64,000 nt of DNA, taken from contig NC_087083.1 in the NCBI RefSeq assembly GCF_026151205.1, forward strand, positions 5,310,460 through 5,374,459, given 5' to 3'. Below the pieces are notes generated by a model. The model had not been told where the DNA came from. It ran no database searches and was given only the letters and a program-made list of their open reading frames with translations. Positions within the stretch are counted from its first letter, which is position 1; every line of letters begins with the position of its first letter. Source of the DNA: Bolinopsis microptera. Lineage: Eukaryota; Ctenophora; Tentaculata; Lobata; Bolinopsidae. This document shows positions 33,908 through 45,690 of this stretch, one piece after another. The translations under genes were made by a program, and so were the position numbers.

Positions 33908-34241
33908 GTACTTGTTCGCTGTTGCGAAATACTTTGGTAATAATATTGAGTAATTTGTTGTATTCTGAAGTATTATATTATTAATCGATTTAACATTTTA
34001 TAACCAGCCAATACATTGTCTCAATTTAAAACATGTTCACTTCTTAATTTGTAGCTTCTGTGTGCAGAGTTGTCATATGAACTTTACCCCAGATCTAGCC
34101 CATTTCTAGGTCAATTATATTCAATCCATGGATCACATCACTAATTATACGCCACAAGCTTCAAGCTTGCATGTTAATTACTTGATGACGTATATGGTGG
34201 ATCATATCACTTCGGCCCCAAAGTCTGGCAGCCGTACCGTC

Positions 34242-34820
34242 AATCTTGCCAATCTATACCGGGTATACCTCTTATTTACCTCTATAATTAGACCCAGTTG
34301 TGCAAGAAATGCGATTTCTCACAGGGGTTTCTTTTAACTGTGCACTTTTTGTCACTCTCGCAACTCGCAAGAGGCCCGGTATTATAGGGGGGTATAGGAA
34401 GCAAGTGTAAATATACCTTCCATCATCCACTGTGCCCCCACTGTGGCTTTTTTGTATTGTGAATGCGCATGCCGCTTCGTTTGCTATGCCAGATACCTCG
34501 AATAACCCCCATATGTCATTGCCAGGGTCGGGATAGAGCTGGAGATAGCATTGAAAAGTTGCTAGAAATAGCTAGATTTAGAGTAAACTGGTGGTAGCTG
34601 GGTGGTGCTAGCATGGATGTAGCAGAACGTAGCTACACGGGGTTTCATTGGAGTTGGTTATTTTAATGGCTAAAGAGTGCCGGAACTAAAGTTACTTAAG
34701 ATTGCAGTTGAGGGGCAGTGTAAACCACGGTGTAGTCAGGGACACAGAGCTACAGTGCAGGAGTACTGCAAGTGCAAAAGAACAGTGCAAGTGATACAGT
34801 ATGCAACAGTAAAACGCCGA
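34242..34820 (+). repeat. Foldback left arm, inner segment
   Basis: Complements 35309-35898 (AATCTTGCCAATCTATACCG at the outer end, CAACAGTAAAACGCCGA at the inner end). One 13 bp difference near 34260 (CTGAATGTACCGGA in the other arm). Confidence 0.88.
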
Positions 34821-35308
34821 AGAAGGAGATAAGATTGTGGCTGCAGAGGAGGAGAGGAGCTGGAACCTGATTTTGTTTGGGTTGAAAGAAGAGTAGGAAG
34901 AAGAGTTTCCTGCTCTGGTAACTGCATTTTTGGAAGAGGTGGGGTGAGAACTTATTTTCAAGCGACAAGGGTGGGCTGGAAGCAACCAGGTACAGCTATC
35001 CGACCTATTAAGATCACCGTCCTGAGCTTAACAGCCTTTCATCAGAATCTGATGAAAACAGAGTGACTGACCCACCCTTTTTAGATTGATTGATCAAAGT
35101 GAGTCTCTTTAGCCCTCTTCTTCTTTAGAGCTTTAGGTTAGTGATCAAACTCTTCGCTACTCGCTCTTCACTGGATCTATCAGGACAGATTCACATCTTT
35201 TTAGGTCTCAACCAGCCTTAGTTTTCCTGTTTTCATCATGTAGTACGTTCTGCTACCTCCATTTTAGCACCACCCAGCTTCCATCAGTTCACTCTAAGTC
35301 TAGCTTCG

Positions 35309-36716
35309 TCGGCGTTTTACTGTTGCAGACTGTATCACTTGCACTGTTCTATTGCACTTGCAGTACTCCTGCACTGTAGCTCTGTGTCCCTGACTACACC
35401 GTGGTTTACACTGCCCCTCAACTGCAATCTTAAGTAACTTTAGTTCCGGCACTCTTTAGCCATTAAAATAACCAACTCCAATGAAACCCCGTGTAGCTAC
35501 GTTCTGCTACATCCATGCTAGCACCACCCAGCTACCACCAGTTTACTCTAAATCTAGCTATTTCTAGCAACTTTTCAATGCTATCTCCAGCTCTATCCCG
35601 ACCCTGGCAATGACATATGGGGGTTATTCGAGGTATCTGGCATAGCAAACGAAGCGGCATGCGCATTCACAATACAAAAAAGCCACAGTGGGGGCACAGT
35701 GGATGATGGAAGGTATATTTACACTTGCTTCCTATACCCCCCTATAATACCGGGCCTCTTGCGAGTTGCGAGAGTGACAAAAAGTGCACAGTTAAAAGAA
35801 ACCCCTGTGAGAAATCGCATTTCTTGCACAACTGGGTCTAATTATAGAGGTAAATAAGAGGTCCGGTACATTCAGATACCCGGTATAGATTGGCAAGATT
35901 GACGGTACAGAGGTTTTGATCATTGAAATCAATAAAATGATAGTACAGCAGGTAAAATCGGTTCGATCTTAAATGGTCCTTTTGTGCTGTTTCTTTATGT
36001 GGAATTTGTGGAATAAAAGCTGTATTGTAATTAGTTATGAAACTCTAATATTGTGTGGTTAACCTTTTTCAGGTTCGGCCCTTTCCGCTAAGCTATTCCT
36101 AATTACTAAAATATGTCGAGATTTACTGAACTCCAACTTCAAATATTGATGATTTTAGTATTCCCCTATCTCAAAATCTTCGAAGTTTTTCTGCAAAGCA
36201 TTTTTATCCACGTTTCATGCAATTCGATCACTTTTGGCGGAAAAAAATATTTTTAAATTTTCAAACTTTTTTCCAAGTCTCGAAAAAAATTTTTAAGTGA
36301 AAAATTTTTGAAGTTTTTCTAAAAACTACATTTCTCCGCGTTTCAAACGATTTCAATCATTTTGAGCCAATAAAAAATTTTCACTTTTTTTGGTGATTAA
36401 CTAATTGGTAATTATCCAATTAGCTGATTGTCCAATGTAAAAATTTTTCACACAAAAGTTTTACTCCTTGATAAGATAAACATTCTAGGTTAATTTGCAG
36501 CCTTTTACGACGTTCACAACTAAAGATATTTGGCAAACCAGACAGGTGGTACAAAGGTGGTAAAAAGTGGTAAAAGTGGTGTTTCTGTTGAGATACAAAA
36601 TTGGCAACAAGTCTAATTATGTTCGTAGGGGTCTTAACTACCATATTCCGTTGAGAAATCCTTGTGAACATTCAAATCCAACGGAACCCTTAAATCGACC
36701 ACTTTTCCCCTTACTA
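35309..36716 (-). repeat. Foldback right arm, uninterrupted
   Basis: Full-length arm that shows what the left arm looked like before the MULE landed. Just inside it, about 35245-35305, lies a diverged second copy of its own 35495-35565 segment. Confidence 0.88.
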
Positions 36717-37021
36717 GTTACATTCGCATTTCTACAAAACTCACAGATATACTGTCGTGCGCGCAGCAAAAACTTGAGGTTAATTGTTTTAGCGGCTTAC
36801 AAATAACATGATATTGTTTAGTGACCGGCCGAAACGTGCCGAAAAAGTGAACGAACTGAGTCTTCCGGAGCAGTCACGGAGGTTAAGAAACACTATCTTT
36901 ACCGGTACGCTTCCCCGATTCGGAATTATTTTGAATTTTACTTTTCCCGACGTTTACTCATCTAGTCACATCACTTTACTTTATTTTACATCAAAACGAT
37001 CTATTTAAATCGTGTACTCAC

Positions 37022-38558
37022 AGTAGCGATATCAGTAAGGTCACAGTACACGTGTGGGGCAGTAGCAGACATGGATTTCAACTGTTCTATCGTATCAGTC
37101 AGAGTTGCACTGAACAGGAGGGTTTGTCTCTTTTTGGGGAGAGAGCCGAATATGGTGCCCAGATCTGATTCAAAACATGGTTCCAGTAACCGATCAGCTT
37201 CGTCGAGAACCTGTTTTGATTAAATAATTTCGTTTTAATTAATTAATTTCGTCAGATAAAATAAACGCTTAAAAAATATATTCTGGATAAAATCAGATTA
37301 ATTCTGGGAAAATGTATACAGTAAGACAAATTTGTTCACGACACAAAAACTGAAGAGAAAAGCGGTAAGAAAAAACTAATTCTCTAGAAAACTGACCAAA
37401 AACTTGACTTTGCCCAACTTGAGACCATCTCCCGAGTTGATGTGATCCGCAAGTCTGCCTGGTGTTGCTATGACGATGTGAGGTGATCTGGACAGTTCCA
37501 TACTCTGTGTTAACATGTCCATTCCTGTAGAAGAAGATACAATAGTATATAGACACGTATAGTAGACATTATACGTATTTCCGGAATGAACATTTTTATT
37601 TCCTTTTCATTTCACATTTTCAGATTTGAGCGCCCCAAATTTCACTGCTTTGACTGAATTTTTCTTGAGTGATCATCTAGCATCAAGCATGGTCACTGAG
37701 GATGACACAAGACACGATTGAGGTACTGAAAGTTCTATTCCCAAAAAAAGCTTTTATTTGATAAACGGAAAATCTTGATAATGATATCAACAGTAGTATC
37801 AAAAGTCAGCTCGTCGATAATTTCCTCTACTCTGATATTCTTATATTTTAAAAAAACTTTAAAAAACAAACCTCCGATGACAGTGGAAACACGTATGTTG
37901 ATGTGTGCTCCAATCGCCACAAACTGGTCCTTTATCTGAAACGCTAACTCCCTGAAATACACGTGATAAGAAGCAGTCTTTTTACAGAAACTTTCAGTCT
38001 GCAGCAGTGGCGTATCGGGGGGGGGGGGGGGGGGGGGGTTAAAGCCACATTCCACCACATTCCACCACACTCGTAACTATGGTTACCATGCGAATTACCT
38101 TGTAGGAGTAAGAACTAGAGCAAATATCCCAAATGGATCATCACTCAATATATCAAGAATGGGAAGGGCAAACGCAGCTGTTTTCCCTGATCCTGTCTTA
38201 GCACAGCCAATACAGTCTTTACCTGGTGAGCATGAGGTAAACTAAGGGAAATAAATTTAAAAGTTGGAATTTTGAAGAAGAGCTGTCGAGAAAAATCGAT
38301 GCAGCTAATACTCTTCGTCATAACTATTGTAGCTTTAGTGCTACAAATATGTCTTAAATTAAACTATAACCGATTAAGTTTATTAAAAAATGTAAAGGAA
38401 AAAAAAAGAAGAAAACAGAATTGAAACAAACCAGCTAAGATAGCAGGAACACAGTTAATTTGAACAGGAGTGGGTTGCTTCATTCCCAGACCTTTGCACT
38501 GTTGAACCAACCATTTCTTTATACCTAGACTCTCGAACTTTACTCTGGTTTCAGACAT
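37022..38558 (-). CDS. DDX49: DEAD-box RNA helicase DDX49 (five 5' exons; C-terminal half not found)
   Basis: Family members (yeast Dbp8) are nucleolar helicases in 40S ribosome assembly. Exons in order are 38432-38558 (ATG at 38558), 38099-38222, 37872-37951, 37397-37524 and 37022-37210, all GT/AG with matching phases, giving 215 residues. The Q motif [10 protein letters not shown], motif I AKTGSGKT, Ia PTREL, GGMDM, Ib [14 protein letters not shown] and III SAT are all present and collinear with human DDX49. The last exon ends at a good donor (GTGAGT), so transcription must continue. The RecA2 half (motifs IV-VI) was not found between the foldback element's right end at 36716 and this exon, nor anywhere downstream on this strand. 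The gene may be truncated by insertions or may have a long last intron. Confidence 0.92.
38017..38038 (+). repeat. G22 homopolymer in DDX49 intron
   Basis: An uninterrupted run of 22 G between exons 38099-38222 and 37872-37951. Confidence 0.9.
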
Positions 38559-39441
38559 GACAACCCCACTACCTCACCACACTGCACATTCTATGTGATA
38601 TAATAAATGTTAATTAGTATTATTATATTTATTCATGTATGTATTTATTGTATATTTCTAAATTTATTATTACTAAACATTTTTAGTGCCGAGTACTGCC
38701 TCCGGGTGGATCTCCTCAATCAATCATATAATTAAAATTTCGCTTGTAAGTTTAATTCATTCTTAGCAGTGTGATGAAAAAAATAGTTACTATGAAGAAG
38801 TTTGCTATTCATTTTGTTTCGCCATCATATTTAGAAGCATCAGAAAATATTGGATAAAAAGGCAAACGAATTTTTCCAGATGATCAACTCATAAGTTGTA
38901 CAGATAAGCTTTCAGATATGAGGAAGCATTTAGAACTAACTCTATTTATAAATGATTTGGGTTGTATACTAATCAGTCGCAAATATAGATCAATAATTTT
39001 CTGGCCTTAATATCAGTAAAATATAAAACATAGATTAAGAGAATTTGAAATACAGCATAGTTTTTCACAATACAATTTTCATATGTTTTGTTAGTCATAA
39101 TGTAACTTGTAAGCTAATCTTAGAGGAATGGAAGTTATGTACGTATACGTTAAAAGCGATGTCACAAAACTTAAAGCCTTAATTTTAAAGAAAAGTAAAT
39201 CAAGTGGCCAAAGAACAAATAGCGATATTGTATTCTAAATATAGCAATTCTGAATTGTATCCAAGGAGAGCAGTAGTTAACAAATAGCAGCAGCAGCAGC
39301 AAGGAGTCATGTCTACATCTTGCTTTCAATTCCTTTCTCTTACGTAAGCATTTCAATTTTTCAGTTAATCTATAAGCCACAACCAAGTCTCTCATAATAT
39401 CATGTAACACTACAACGTAAATGTAATGACAACACTGTTCA
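38559..39441. other. Intergenic between DDX49 and TXNL4A
   Basis: DDX49 5' flank and the TXNL4A 3' region, AT-rich with a short (GCA)n at about 39285-39300. Both genes are transcribed leftwards, with 883 bp between the TXNL4A stop and the DDX49 ATG. No further gene. Confidence 0.5.
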
Positions 39442-40386
39442 TTAATACTTGTACTTGGTAGAGTAATCTTTAGGACTGATTACCAGACCACGCCCTTTTC
39501 TGGCACCTCTGTAAACCGTCTCGATGATATCAATCATTTCCTGCTTGTTGTCAATAGGCCAGTTTATCTTGTTGTTGTTTCCTGCAGGGTGGAAATGGTT
39601 CAGACGATATAATAATCAGATATTTTTAAAGTTTTAAAGTTTTTCCAATCTTGATTCACTCACTATAAGAGTGCAATTGTTTATTTCTCCTCTCAAATAG
39701 CTGACTAACCTGTCCCCAAATCAATCATAATGTGCTTGTTTCTGTAGAAAAACATAACAGTGCAGGGATCATACAGCTCGTACATTTTGTTGAAATCAGG
39801 AACCTGAAAATACCAGCTATTGATCTAAATACTAATTATCTCAACTGTTGTATTGGTTTCATTGGTACATGATCAAAAATTATAACCACTTCAATATTCA
39901 CAGATTTAAAAGTTAGATTTGCTAAGAATTTATTACAGAAATTATGAGACATCCCACCTCAGTGATATCTACCAAGTAGATTTGTGCAAAATTTCTGATC
40001 TTGTCTGCAATACCGTACAGTGTTTCGTCCATCTTCATGCATGTTGGATCCCAATCGTGACCGTATCTGGAAGTATGCCAAATAATCCATTTATATAGAT
40101 ATATCATCAACGGAAGCTGTTACCATTAAAAAATAAAACAATTGCAATTAAATCTGTTACTGCTTTTATGAGAAAAGACAATTTTTTTGAGAAAAGACAA
40201 GAACTTTAATAAACTTATTGGGGTACTAAATAGCATTAATTTTTCATCTTAGTAATGAGACAAGCACAAGTAATGGTGGGGTTACTCCAACTATACTAAC
40301 CTAAAAACAATGACTCTGTCTTCCTCTGACAGGATTGCTTGGTCAACTTGCCAGCCGTTGTGTAAATGTGGAAGCATGTACGACAT
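39442..40386 (-). CDS. TXNL4A: U5 snRNP thioredoxin-like protein TXNL4A (DIM1/Dib1), complete
   Basis: A conserved core component of the spliceosomal U5 snRNP and tri-snRNP, needed for pre-mRNA splicing. Four exons: 40301-40386, 39958-40066, 39710-39803 and 39442-39581. All have AG/GT borders and matching phases, giving 142 codons plus a stop, the same length as the human protein. Sequence landmarks are MSYMLPHLHNGWQVDQAIL, FGHDWDPTCMKMDE-like RYGHDWDPTCMKMDE, YLVDITEVPDFNKMYELYDP, NKHIMIDLGTGNNNKINW and the C-terminal GARKGRGLVISPKDYSTKYK. The thioredoxin fold lacks a redox CXXC, as in orthologues. Introns are about 234, 154 and 128 bp. The gene is intact and almost certainly functional. Confidence 0.98.
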
Positions 40387-42979
40387 GATGAAATCTAAAG
40401 CTGCAATTTAGAAATTATATTTAAAACTGTCTACAACATATGATGATGTACCCGGACAATATCGGGCAAAAACCACTATCCACAGCTAGTAGAGACACAA
40501 ATTTTTTTTAGAGACACAAATTTGAATTTTGATCTTTATTACAGATTAAACATATCATATATAACCATAAAAGCCGCGCGTCGGCTGATTGCCTCAACTT
40601 GGATTGGTAGTAATTTCAGTTTACAGAAGCTGAAGGACGGCAGCTCAAAAGCCCCAGTGAACCATCGGAAAGATCAAGGACTCGAGTGCCAATAGTGGCT
40701 TTTTCGAACCCATTTTCGCCGATTTGCTGTGGCCCAGATGAGCCGCGCCCTGCTGCTTAACGGCACATGATGGTTTTTGTTTAAATACTTATTTAAATTT
40801 AAGCGATAATTCATTTGGTGGTTTACTGAGAGCTTGCCTTGTCTAATATTCACAAGTCAGAAAAAAATTCGCAGTTAGAAAAATACACCTTAGAAGACAA
40901 CCTGATTTTAGAGGACAGGTGCTAGATGTCCCATATACACATCATAATGATTTTAATGATTTATTGAGAAAAGACAATTTTTTTGTTGAGAAAAGACAAT
41001 TTTATTATTTATCACCAATTCAATACATAATCAATAAATATATATCCGAATAAATTTGATTTAAAATTCAATGATACAAGTATGCTAGCAGGCAGCAGCT
41101 AGCGCGCTTGTATTTCATCAATATACACGCTGTTAAAATGGGTCTTACCACACCGCCACTCACATTAGCACAGTTGGTGAACGGACCCAGGCGCTGTTAA
41201 GCTTTTATGAGCCCTGGTTGACTGCTGAGAGTGGCGACGGGTCTGACATTAATTTTATCTTAGTTTTCCCTATATTCCAGTAAAATTTTAGTTTAGTTTA
41301 TTGAAGGGGGTTCAGTAAAATTTTAGTTTAGTTTATTGAAGGGGGTTCTTTACTTGAAGGCTCGGGATCTTTTGAATAGCCACACAAGTTTACATTGGAA
41401 CAAGTTACAAGGCGACAACTATACACAATTATAGGAAAACAAATTTAGGAAAACAAATTTAAATTTTGGTATTTATTAATAACAATCAAAACATATCATA
41501 TCATAAAAATAAAGCCGCGCGTTGGTTGACTGCCTCAGTAAGGTCAATAATTTAAGCTTGAAGGTGCCCTGCGCATTTACAGAACCTTATGCGGCGATCA
41601 CATATTCATGAGGACCTGTGAGCGCCAAATTTAATTTAAAGTTTCTAGAAATCATACATCACTACGAGTTACTCATGCTTTTGGATTATAAGAGTGCGGA
41701 TTGTCAGGTATTTCATTCATTCGGTTTAAAGCTCTATATTCAGAACTCACTATTGTTTAAACTACGAAAGCAGAACGTAGATAATGGACAATATACCGAC
41801 GACAATACCAAGGACTCGAGTGCCGCATTGACTTTTCCGGATCCGTTTTTACCGAAGGCTTATCCACCAGTTACTCATGCTGCATCTATAGTCTGATAAT
41901 ATTTTGTCTTATCTCTAGCAAGCATTCTGTAAATTGAAGTGTTGTATTTATTATAGGAGAGCCAGCCAACCTCCGCATTATAATCTTTTGTGTGCCAAGT
42001 TCGTTTATAAAATCTAATCATATAATAAAATTGATCCAATAATCTAAGATGAACGGTATATATTCATGATATATCATAGCTCATCGTTATTAAAATCCGA
42101 ATGGATGAATTAATCAAGTAATGTTCCCTTTCAACACAACTAAACAACAAACAAATGCTTGCTCACCAGTGGTGACGCAATCGTAGGGGCATGCAGTTGG
42201 TTCAGATAACTCTCACCCCGACGACGGCGTCGAGAAATTATCAAATTATGCATTTGCGCCATACTGGACACATTTTATATTTAATATTTTGTGGTTTGTA
42301 GAAATTAGTGTTATCTACACTTATAGCTTAACTGGCGAGCAAACATCATCCCACTTGGCCGGGACGAAAATACCGAGTCCAATCACAGAAAGTTAACCAA
42401 AAGATAAAAATAAGAGCTTGGATATCAACAAAAATCACACACTCCAGACGACAGGGGAAGAGAGGAAGGGAAGTTATGGGTTAACGAATTATATTTAAAC
42501 TGCAAGCAGCCCCCATCTCCTCTGCTGCTTTAGTTTGGTGACAGGATTCAAACAGTGCAACTCAAGTCATACATTATTTCCATGCAGAACTTTTAAACCT
42601 CGGTTGGACCCGCCATCTATGCGAAGTTACACATTTCTGTAAAGTTTTCTTGATAGTCATATGCATGATCAGGAAACCATGATCGAAGAAATCAGAAACA
42701 TGAATTTCTAAGACAGCTGAGATACGATAGTTTGCATAACATAACATAACATTATAAATAGTGCCTCTCTGGGCATCTCAAAAAAGAAATTCACAGAAAA
42801 TGAACAATTTACGTTTGAAACCATATAATTACAAACTTTTTAAAAAAATCCAACTTAATACCTTTGATATTAACCTTCTTCCCCTTAGCTACCATTGGAT
42901 TCTCTTTCATATAACTTACATAACTATTCCTATTAGACACAGACACATCTATCCTATCAAAGATGTCATATGACAGTTC
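40387..42979. other. Intergenic with local repeats
   Basis: Diverged direct repeats lie at about 40530-40612 and 41450-41545 (AAGCCGCGCGT.GG.TGA.TGCCTCA). GAGAAAAGACAATTTTTTTG recurs near 40170 and 40960-41000. A perfect 35 bp tandem duplication is at 41278-41347. A 92-codon ORF at 41618-41896 has no recognised domain and is not called. Confidence 0.5.
41278..41347 (+). repeat. Perfect 35 bp tandem duplication
   Basis: Two identical units starting CAGTAAAATTTTAG and ending TTGAAGGGGGTT (41278-41312, 41313-41347). Confidence 0.9.
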
Positions 42980-42985
42980 CCAGTA

Positions 42986-43417
42986 GTGGCCAAGCTTATT
43001 ATAAAACAAATTAAGAAGCTTAGCCCTAGCACTAGAGCTGTATTTGTTTGTCAGCTGCTTCCCACTAGGGACTTACAGCTGAATTTTAAAGTTGATTCAT
43101 TTAATAGACTTATTCATTTTGACCTGCTCCCTACATGTAAGGATGTTGTGCGTGTTCAGGGTTTTATGAAGTTCGCCTGCAACCGTGTTCTTGCGGACGA
43201 ACTTTCAAAACAATTTGACAGAAATGGTCGACCTGATACACTTCATCTTAACAAGTCAGGGGCAAGAGTCCTTGCTGGACTCATTAAACAATCTGTATTT
43301 ACTAGGTTAAATGGCGGAGCAGACAGAAGACATCACATCGGCAAAGTTAATGGACGGCTATACAGCAACGTGGCTAGTGACCCGCCTGCACCGCAGCGGA
43401 TGGGGAGGAACGGTTAA
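42986..43417 (+). pseudogene. ORF1 remnant of copy A: C-terminal part of an SGNH esterase domain
   Basis: About 143 open codons without a proper ATG, following an in-frame stop at 42971. VAKLIIKQIKKLSPSTRAVF, CQLLPTRD and the terminal DTLHLNKSGARVLAGLI correspond to the second half of an SGNH/GDSL hydrolase, with D and H of the catalytic D-x-x-H present. The GDS and GxND blocks are missing. It ends 5 nt before ORF2. It matches the region after residue 540 of the intact ORF1 at 58389. Confidence 0.75.
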
Positions 43418-43422
43418 CAGGT

Positions 43423-45690
43423 ATGGTTAATCGTGTTCAAAAGGAAATTTGTTATCACTGTCTGAAGAATATTGGTCTAGGGCTTCCCCACTTCGAATGC
43501 TTTAACTGCAACAGTATTTTCCATGCCAAATGTTTTAATCCCTCCAAAGCACAAGTTATTAATGACAACTTTTACTGCATCAAATGTAAACATTCTATAT
43601 CTAAAAAATATAATCCTTTTAAAGTAATGACCGATCCTGAAGTTAATGACTGTGACCCATGTCTCCAAAAGATGTCTGATGTTTTGGAAAACTGTAGATC
43701 CTATACAATTAAGGACTTTAACACACATATCAAACCGTGTTTTGCAAGCAACTGCTCCATGATTTTCCAGAATATAGATGGCAATAAAACAAATTTTGAT
43801 GCCTTTAGCATGGAACTAGACCTAATAGCCGAAAAATTTAAAATTATTGGACTTGCTGAAACCAATATTGGAATAGAGGAAAGCACTGTTTACCATCTAG
43901 AGGGATACAATTGTTTCTACCAAGATAAACATATCAATAAAGCGAAGGGAAGTGGAGTAGCATTGTACTTAAAGAACGAACTTAATGGAGTTGTAAACGA
44001 AGAATTATCATGGGTAACCAAAAATCTTGAAACCCTATTTATTACCATTCAACATGATGAACCTCTACATGTAGGAGTTCTGTACCGTCCTCCTAGTGGG
44101 AACGCCTCAGAGGCACTAAATGAACTTAGAAAAATGATTGAATCATGCTCAAAAAAGAATGTTTACATACTAGGAGACTTCAACATTAATCTCCATGATG
44201 AAAACAGTAAACTCGTTCAAGACTTTGAAAACCTTATTCTAGGCCTAGGTTTATCACCACTTATTTCTACGTCTACGCATCATAAACCAGGATGTAACCA
44301 ATCATGCAGTAAAATTCTAGAAAAGTTAATTTATAAGAGGCTCTATAGTTTCCTTACTTCCAAGGGGATAATACATGAAAACCAGTTCGGCTTTAGGAAA
44401 GGACACTCCACCAGCCATGCACTGAATTACTCTGTAGAACATATAGAATCGTTGATTAGTAAAAAGCAACATGTCCTAGGGTTCTTCATCGATCTCTCAA
44501 AAGCCTTTGACACTCTAGATCACTGTAAACTAACTACTAAATTAAAAAACTACGGTATAAGAGGGAATGCTCTGAATCTTATCTCTAGTTACTTGTCTAA
44601 TAGGAAACAATTTGTAAATGTTCTAGATACCAAATCTGATGAATTACCGGTCGAATTTGGAGTCCCTCAGGGTAGTGTATTAGGACCTCTACTTTTCCTA
44701 CTGTATATCAATGATATTTGCAATATAACTAATAAGGGTAAATTTGTCTTATTTGCAGACGATACTAATATATTTGTCGCTGCCGATTCGAAAAATAAAG
44801 CATACGAATTGGCTAATGAAGTACTACAGGCCGTAAACAAGTATATGGGAGTTAACCTACTGCACATTAATGTAAAGAAGTGTTGTTATATGTACTTTTC
44901 TCCCTCTAAACGTGATAAAAGCGAATTAAATGCAGATATAGATAGCCAAAACTTGTCCATAAATAACAAAATAATTAAACGTGTAAGTCAGACAAAATTT
45001 CTTGGAGTAATCATTGATGATAAACTGAGCTGGAAACCACACATATTATCTCTCAATAAGAAACTAAGTAGTGCTTGTGGACGTATCTACCGTATTAAGA
45101 AATGCTTGCCAGAATCACTATATAAGCAAATATATCATTCTCTCTTTGAATCACACCTAGGTTATGCTATTTCTGTCTGGGGAGGTATTCCCAATAATCA
45201 GTTGAAACCGCTATTTATTACTCAAAAGAAGTGTATCAGGATTCTCTTTGGAGACTTTGAAGCCTATGTAGACAAGTTCGAGACATGTGCTAGAGCAAGA
45301 CCAATTAATTCTCAACGTCTAGGATCTGAATTCTATGTTAAAGAGTCCACCAAACCTCTGTTCACAAAACACGAACTACTTGCTATAGAGAACCTATACA
45401 GATACCGTTGTTTAATGGAATTGTTTAAGATCATTAAGTCACGAGTACCAATTTCGTTATACTACCTATTCGGCTTATCAAATAGGAAAGATAATTTGTT
45501 AATCACGCCCTCTCCAACTAATCAATTTATGTACAAATCTGCATGGCTGTGGAACGAATTTCGTAAAGTTGGGCCGATGAATTTCACCTCCCCTTGCAGC
45601 TCTGTCAAGAATTTGCTTAAACAGTCACTTCTAAGAGCTCAAAACAGGTATGGAACTGATTGGTGTGACAAAAATTTCACTGAATTCTGA
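43423..45690 (+). pseudogene. ORF2 of copy A: PHD finger, partial endonuclease fused in frame to partial RT
   Basis: 755 codons against 1169 in the intact relative. Residues 10-55 form a PHD-type zinc finger (CYHC, CFNC, HAKC, CIKC). The endonuclease follows with FQNIDGN, LAETNIG and GDFNIN (251-256). At residues 295-296 (about nt 44305) THHKPGCNQSC passes straight to KILEKLIYKRLYSF of the RT. About 350 residues are therefore missing: the SxHH end of the endonuclease and RT motifs up to NYRPVSILP. The remaining RT blocks FGFRKGHSTSHA, IDLSKAFDTLDH, GVPQGSVLGP and FADDTNIF are intact, as is the C-terminal CARARP region. The deletion kept the frame, so a shortened protein could be made, but it should be inactive for retrotransposition. 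Confidence 0.88.

Larger units (their letters stand above)
32785..34233 (+). mobile_element. MULE-type DNA transposon nested in the foldback arm
   Basis: GTACCGTC lies on both sides (32777-32784 and 34234-34241), while the uninterrupted right arm has it once, so the 1449 bp between is an insertion with an 8 bp target duplication. The termini share AGACTTTGGGGCCGAA inverted. Similarity continues for about 190 bp (GCGTATAATTAGTGATGTGA, AATTGRCCYAGAAATRGGC). It encodes one FLYWCH/MULE-like protein. Mutator-like elements usually make 8-10 bp duplications, which fits. Confidence 0.85.
31979..36716. mobile_element. Foldback element with about 1.4 kb inverted arms, left arm split by a MULE
   Basis: The left arm (31979-32784 continued at 34242-34820) pairs with the right arm 35309-36716, leaving a loop of about 490 bp with no ORF. 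The ends read TAGTAAGGGGAAAAGTGG on both sides, and GTT flanks both, a possible 3 bp target duplication. Arms are nearly identical, including a shared 83-codon by-product ORF (32014-32265 plus, 36420-36671 minus). Without the nested MULE the element would be about 3.3 kb. The class is not determinable from the ends alone. Confidence 0.85.
42980..45690 (+). mobile_element. CR1/L2-like retrotransposon copy A, 5'-truncated and internally deleted
   Basis: The ORF1 tail (SGNH domain) and an ORF2 lacking a middle block lie in the standard order. The 5' end falls within ORF1. I could not place the 3' end; no simple tail repeat is obvious after 45690. Protein similarity to the copies at 48458 and 58389 is clear (HTKPLF-, CARARP- and FGFRKGHSTSHAL-type motifs). 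Confidence 0.85.

Noticed and set aside
41618-41896. 92-codon ORF with an ordinary-looking sequence
   Set aside because: No recognisable domain, no splice partners, lies among local repeats.
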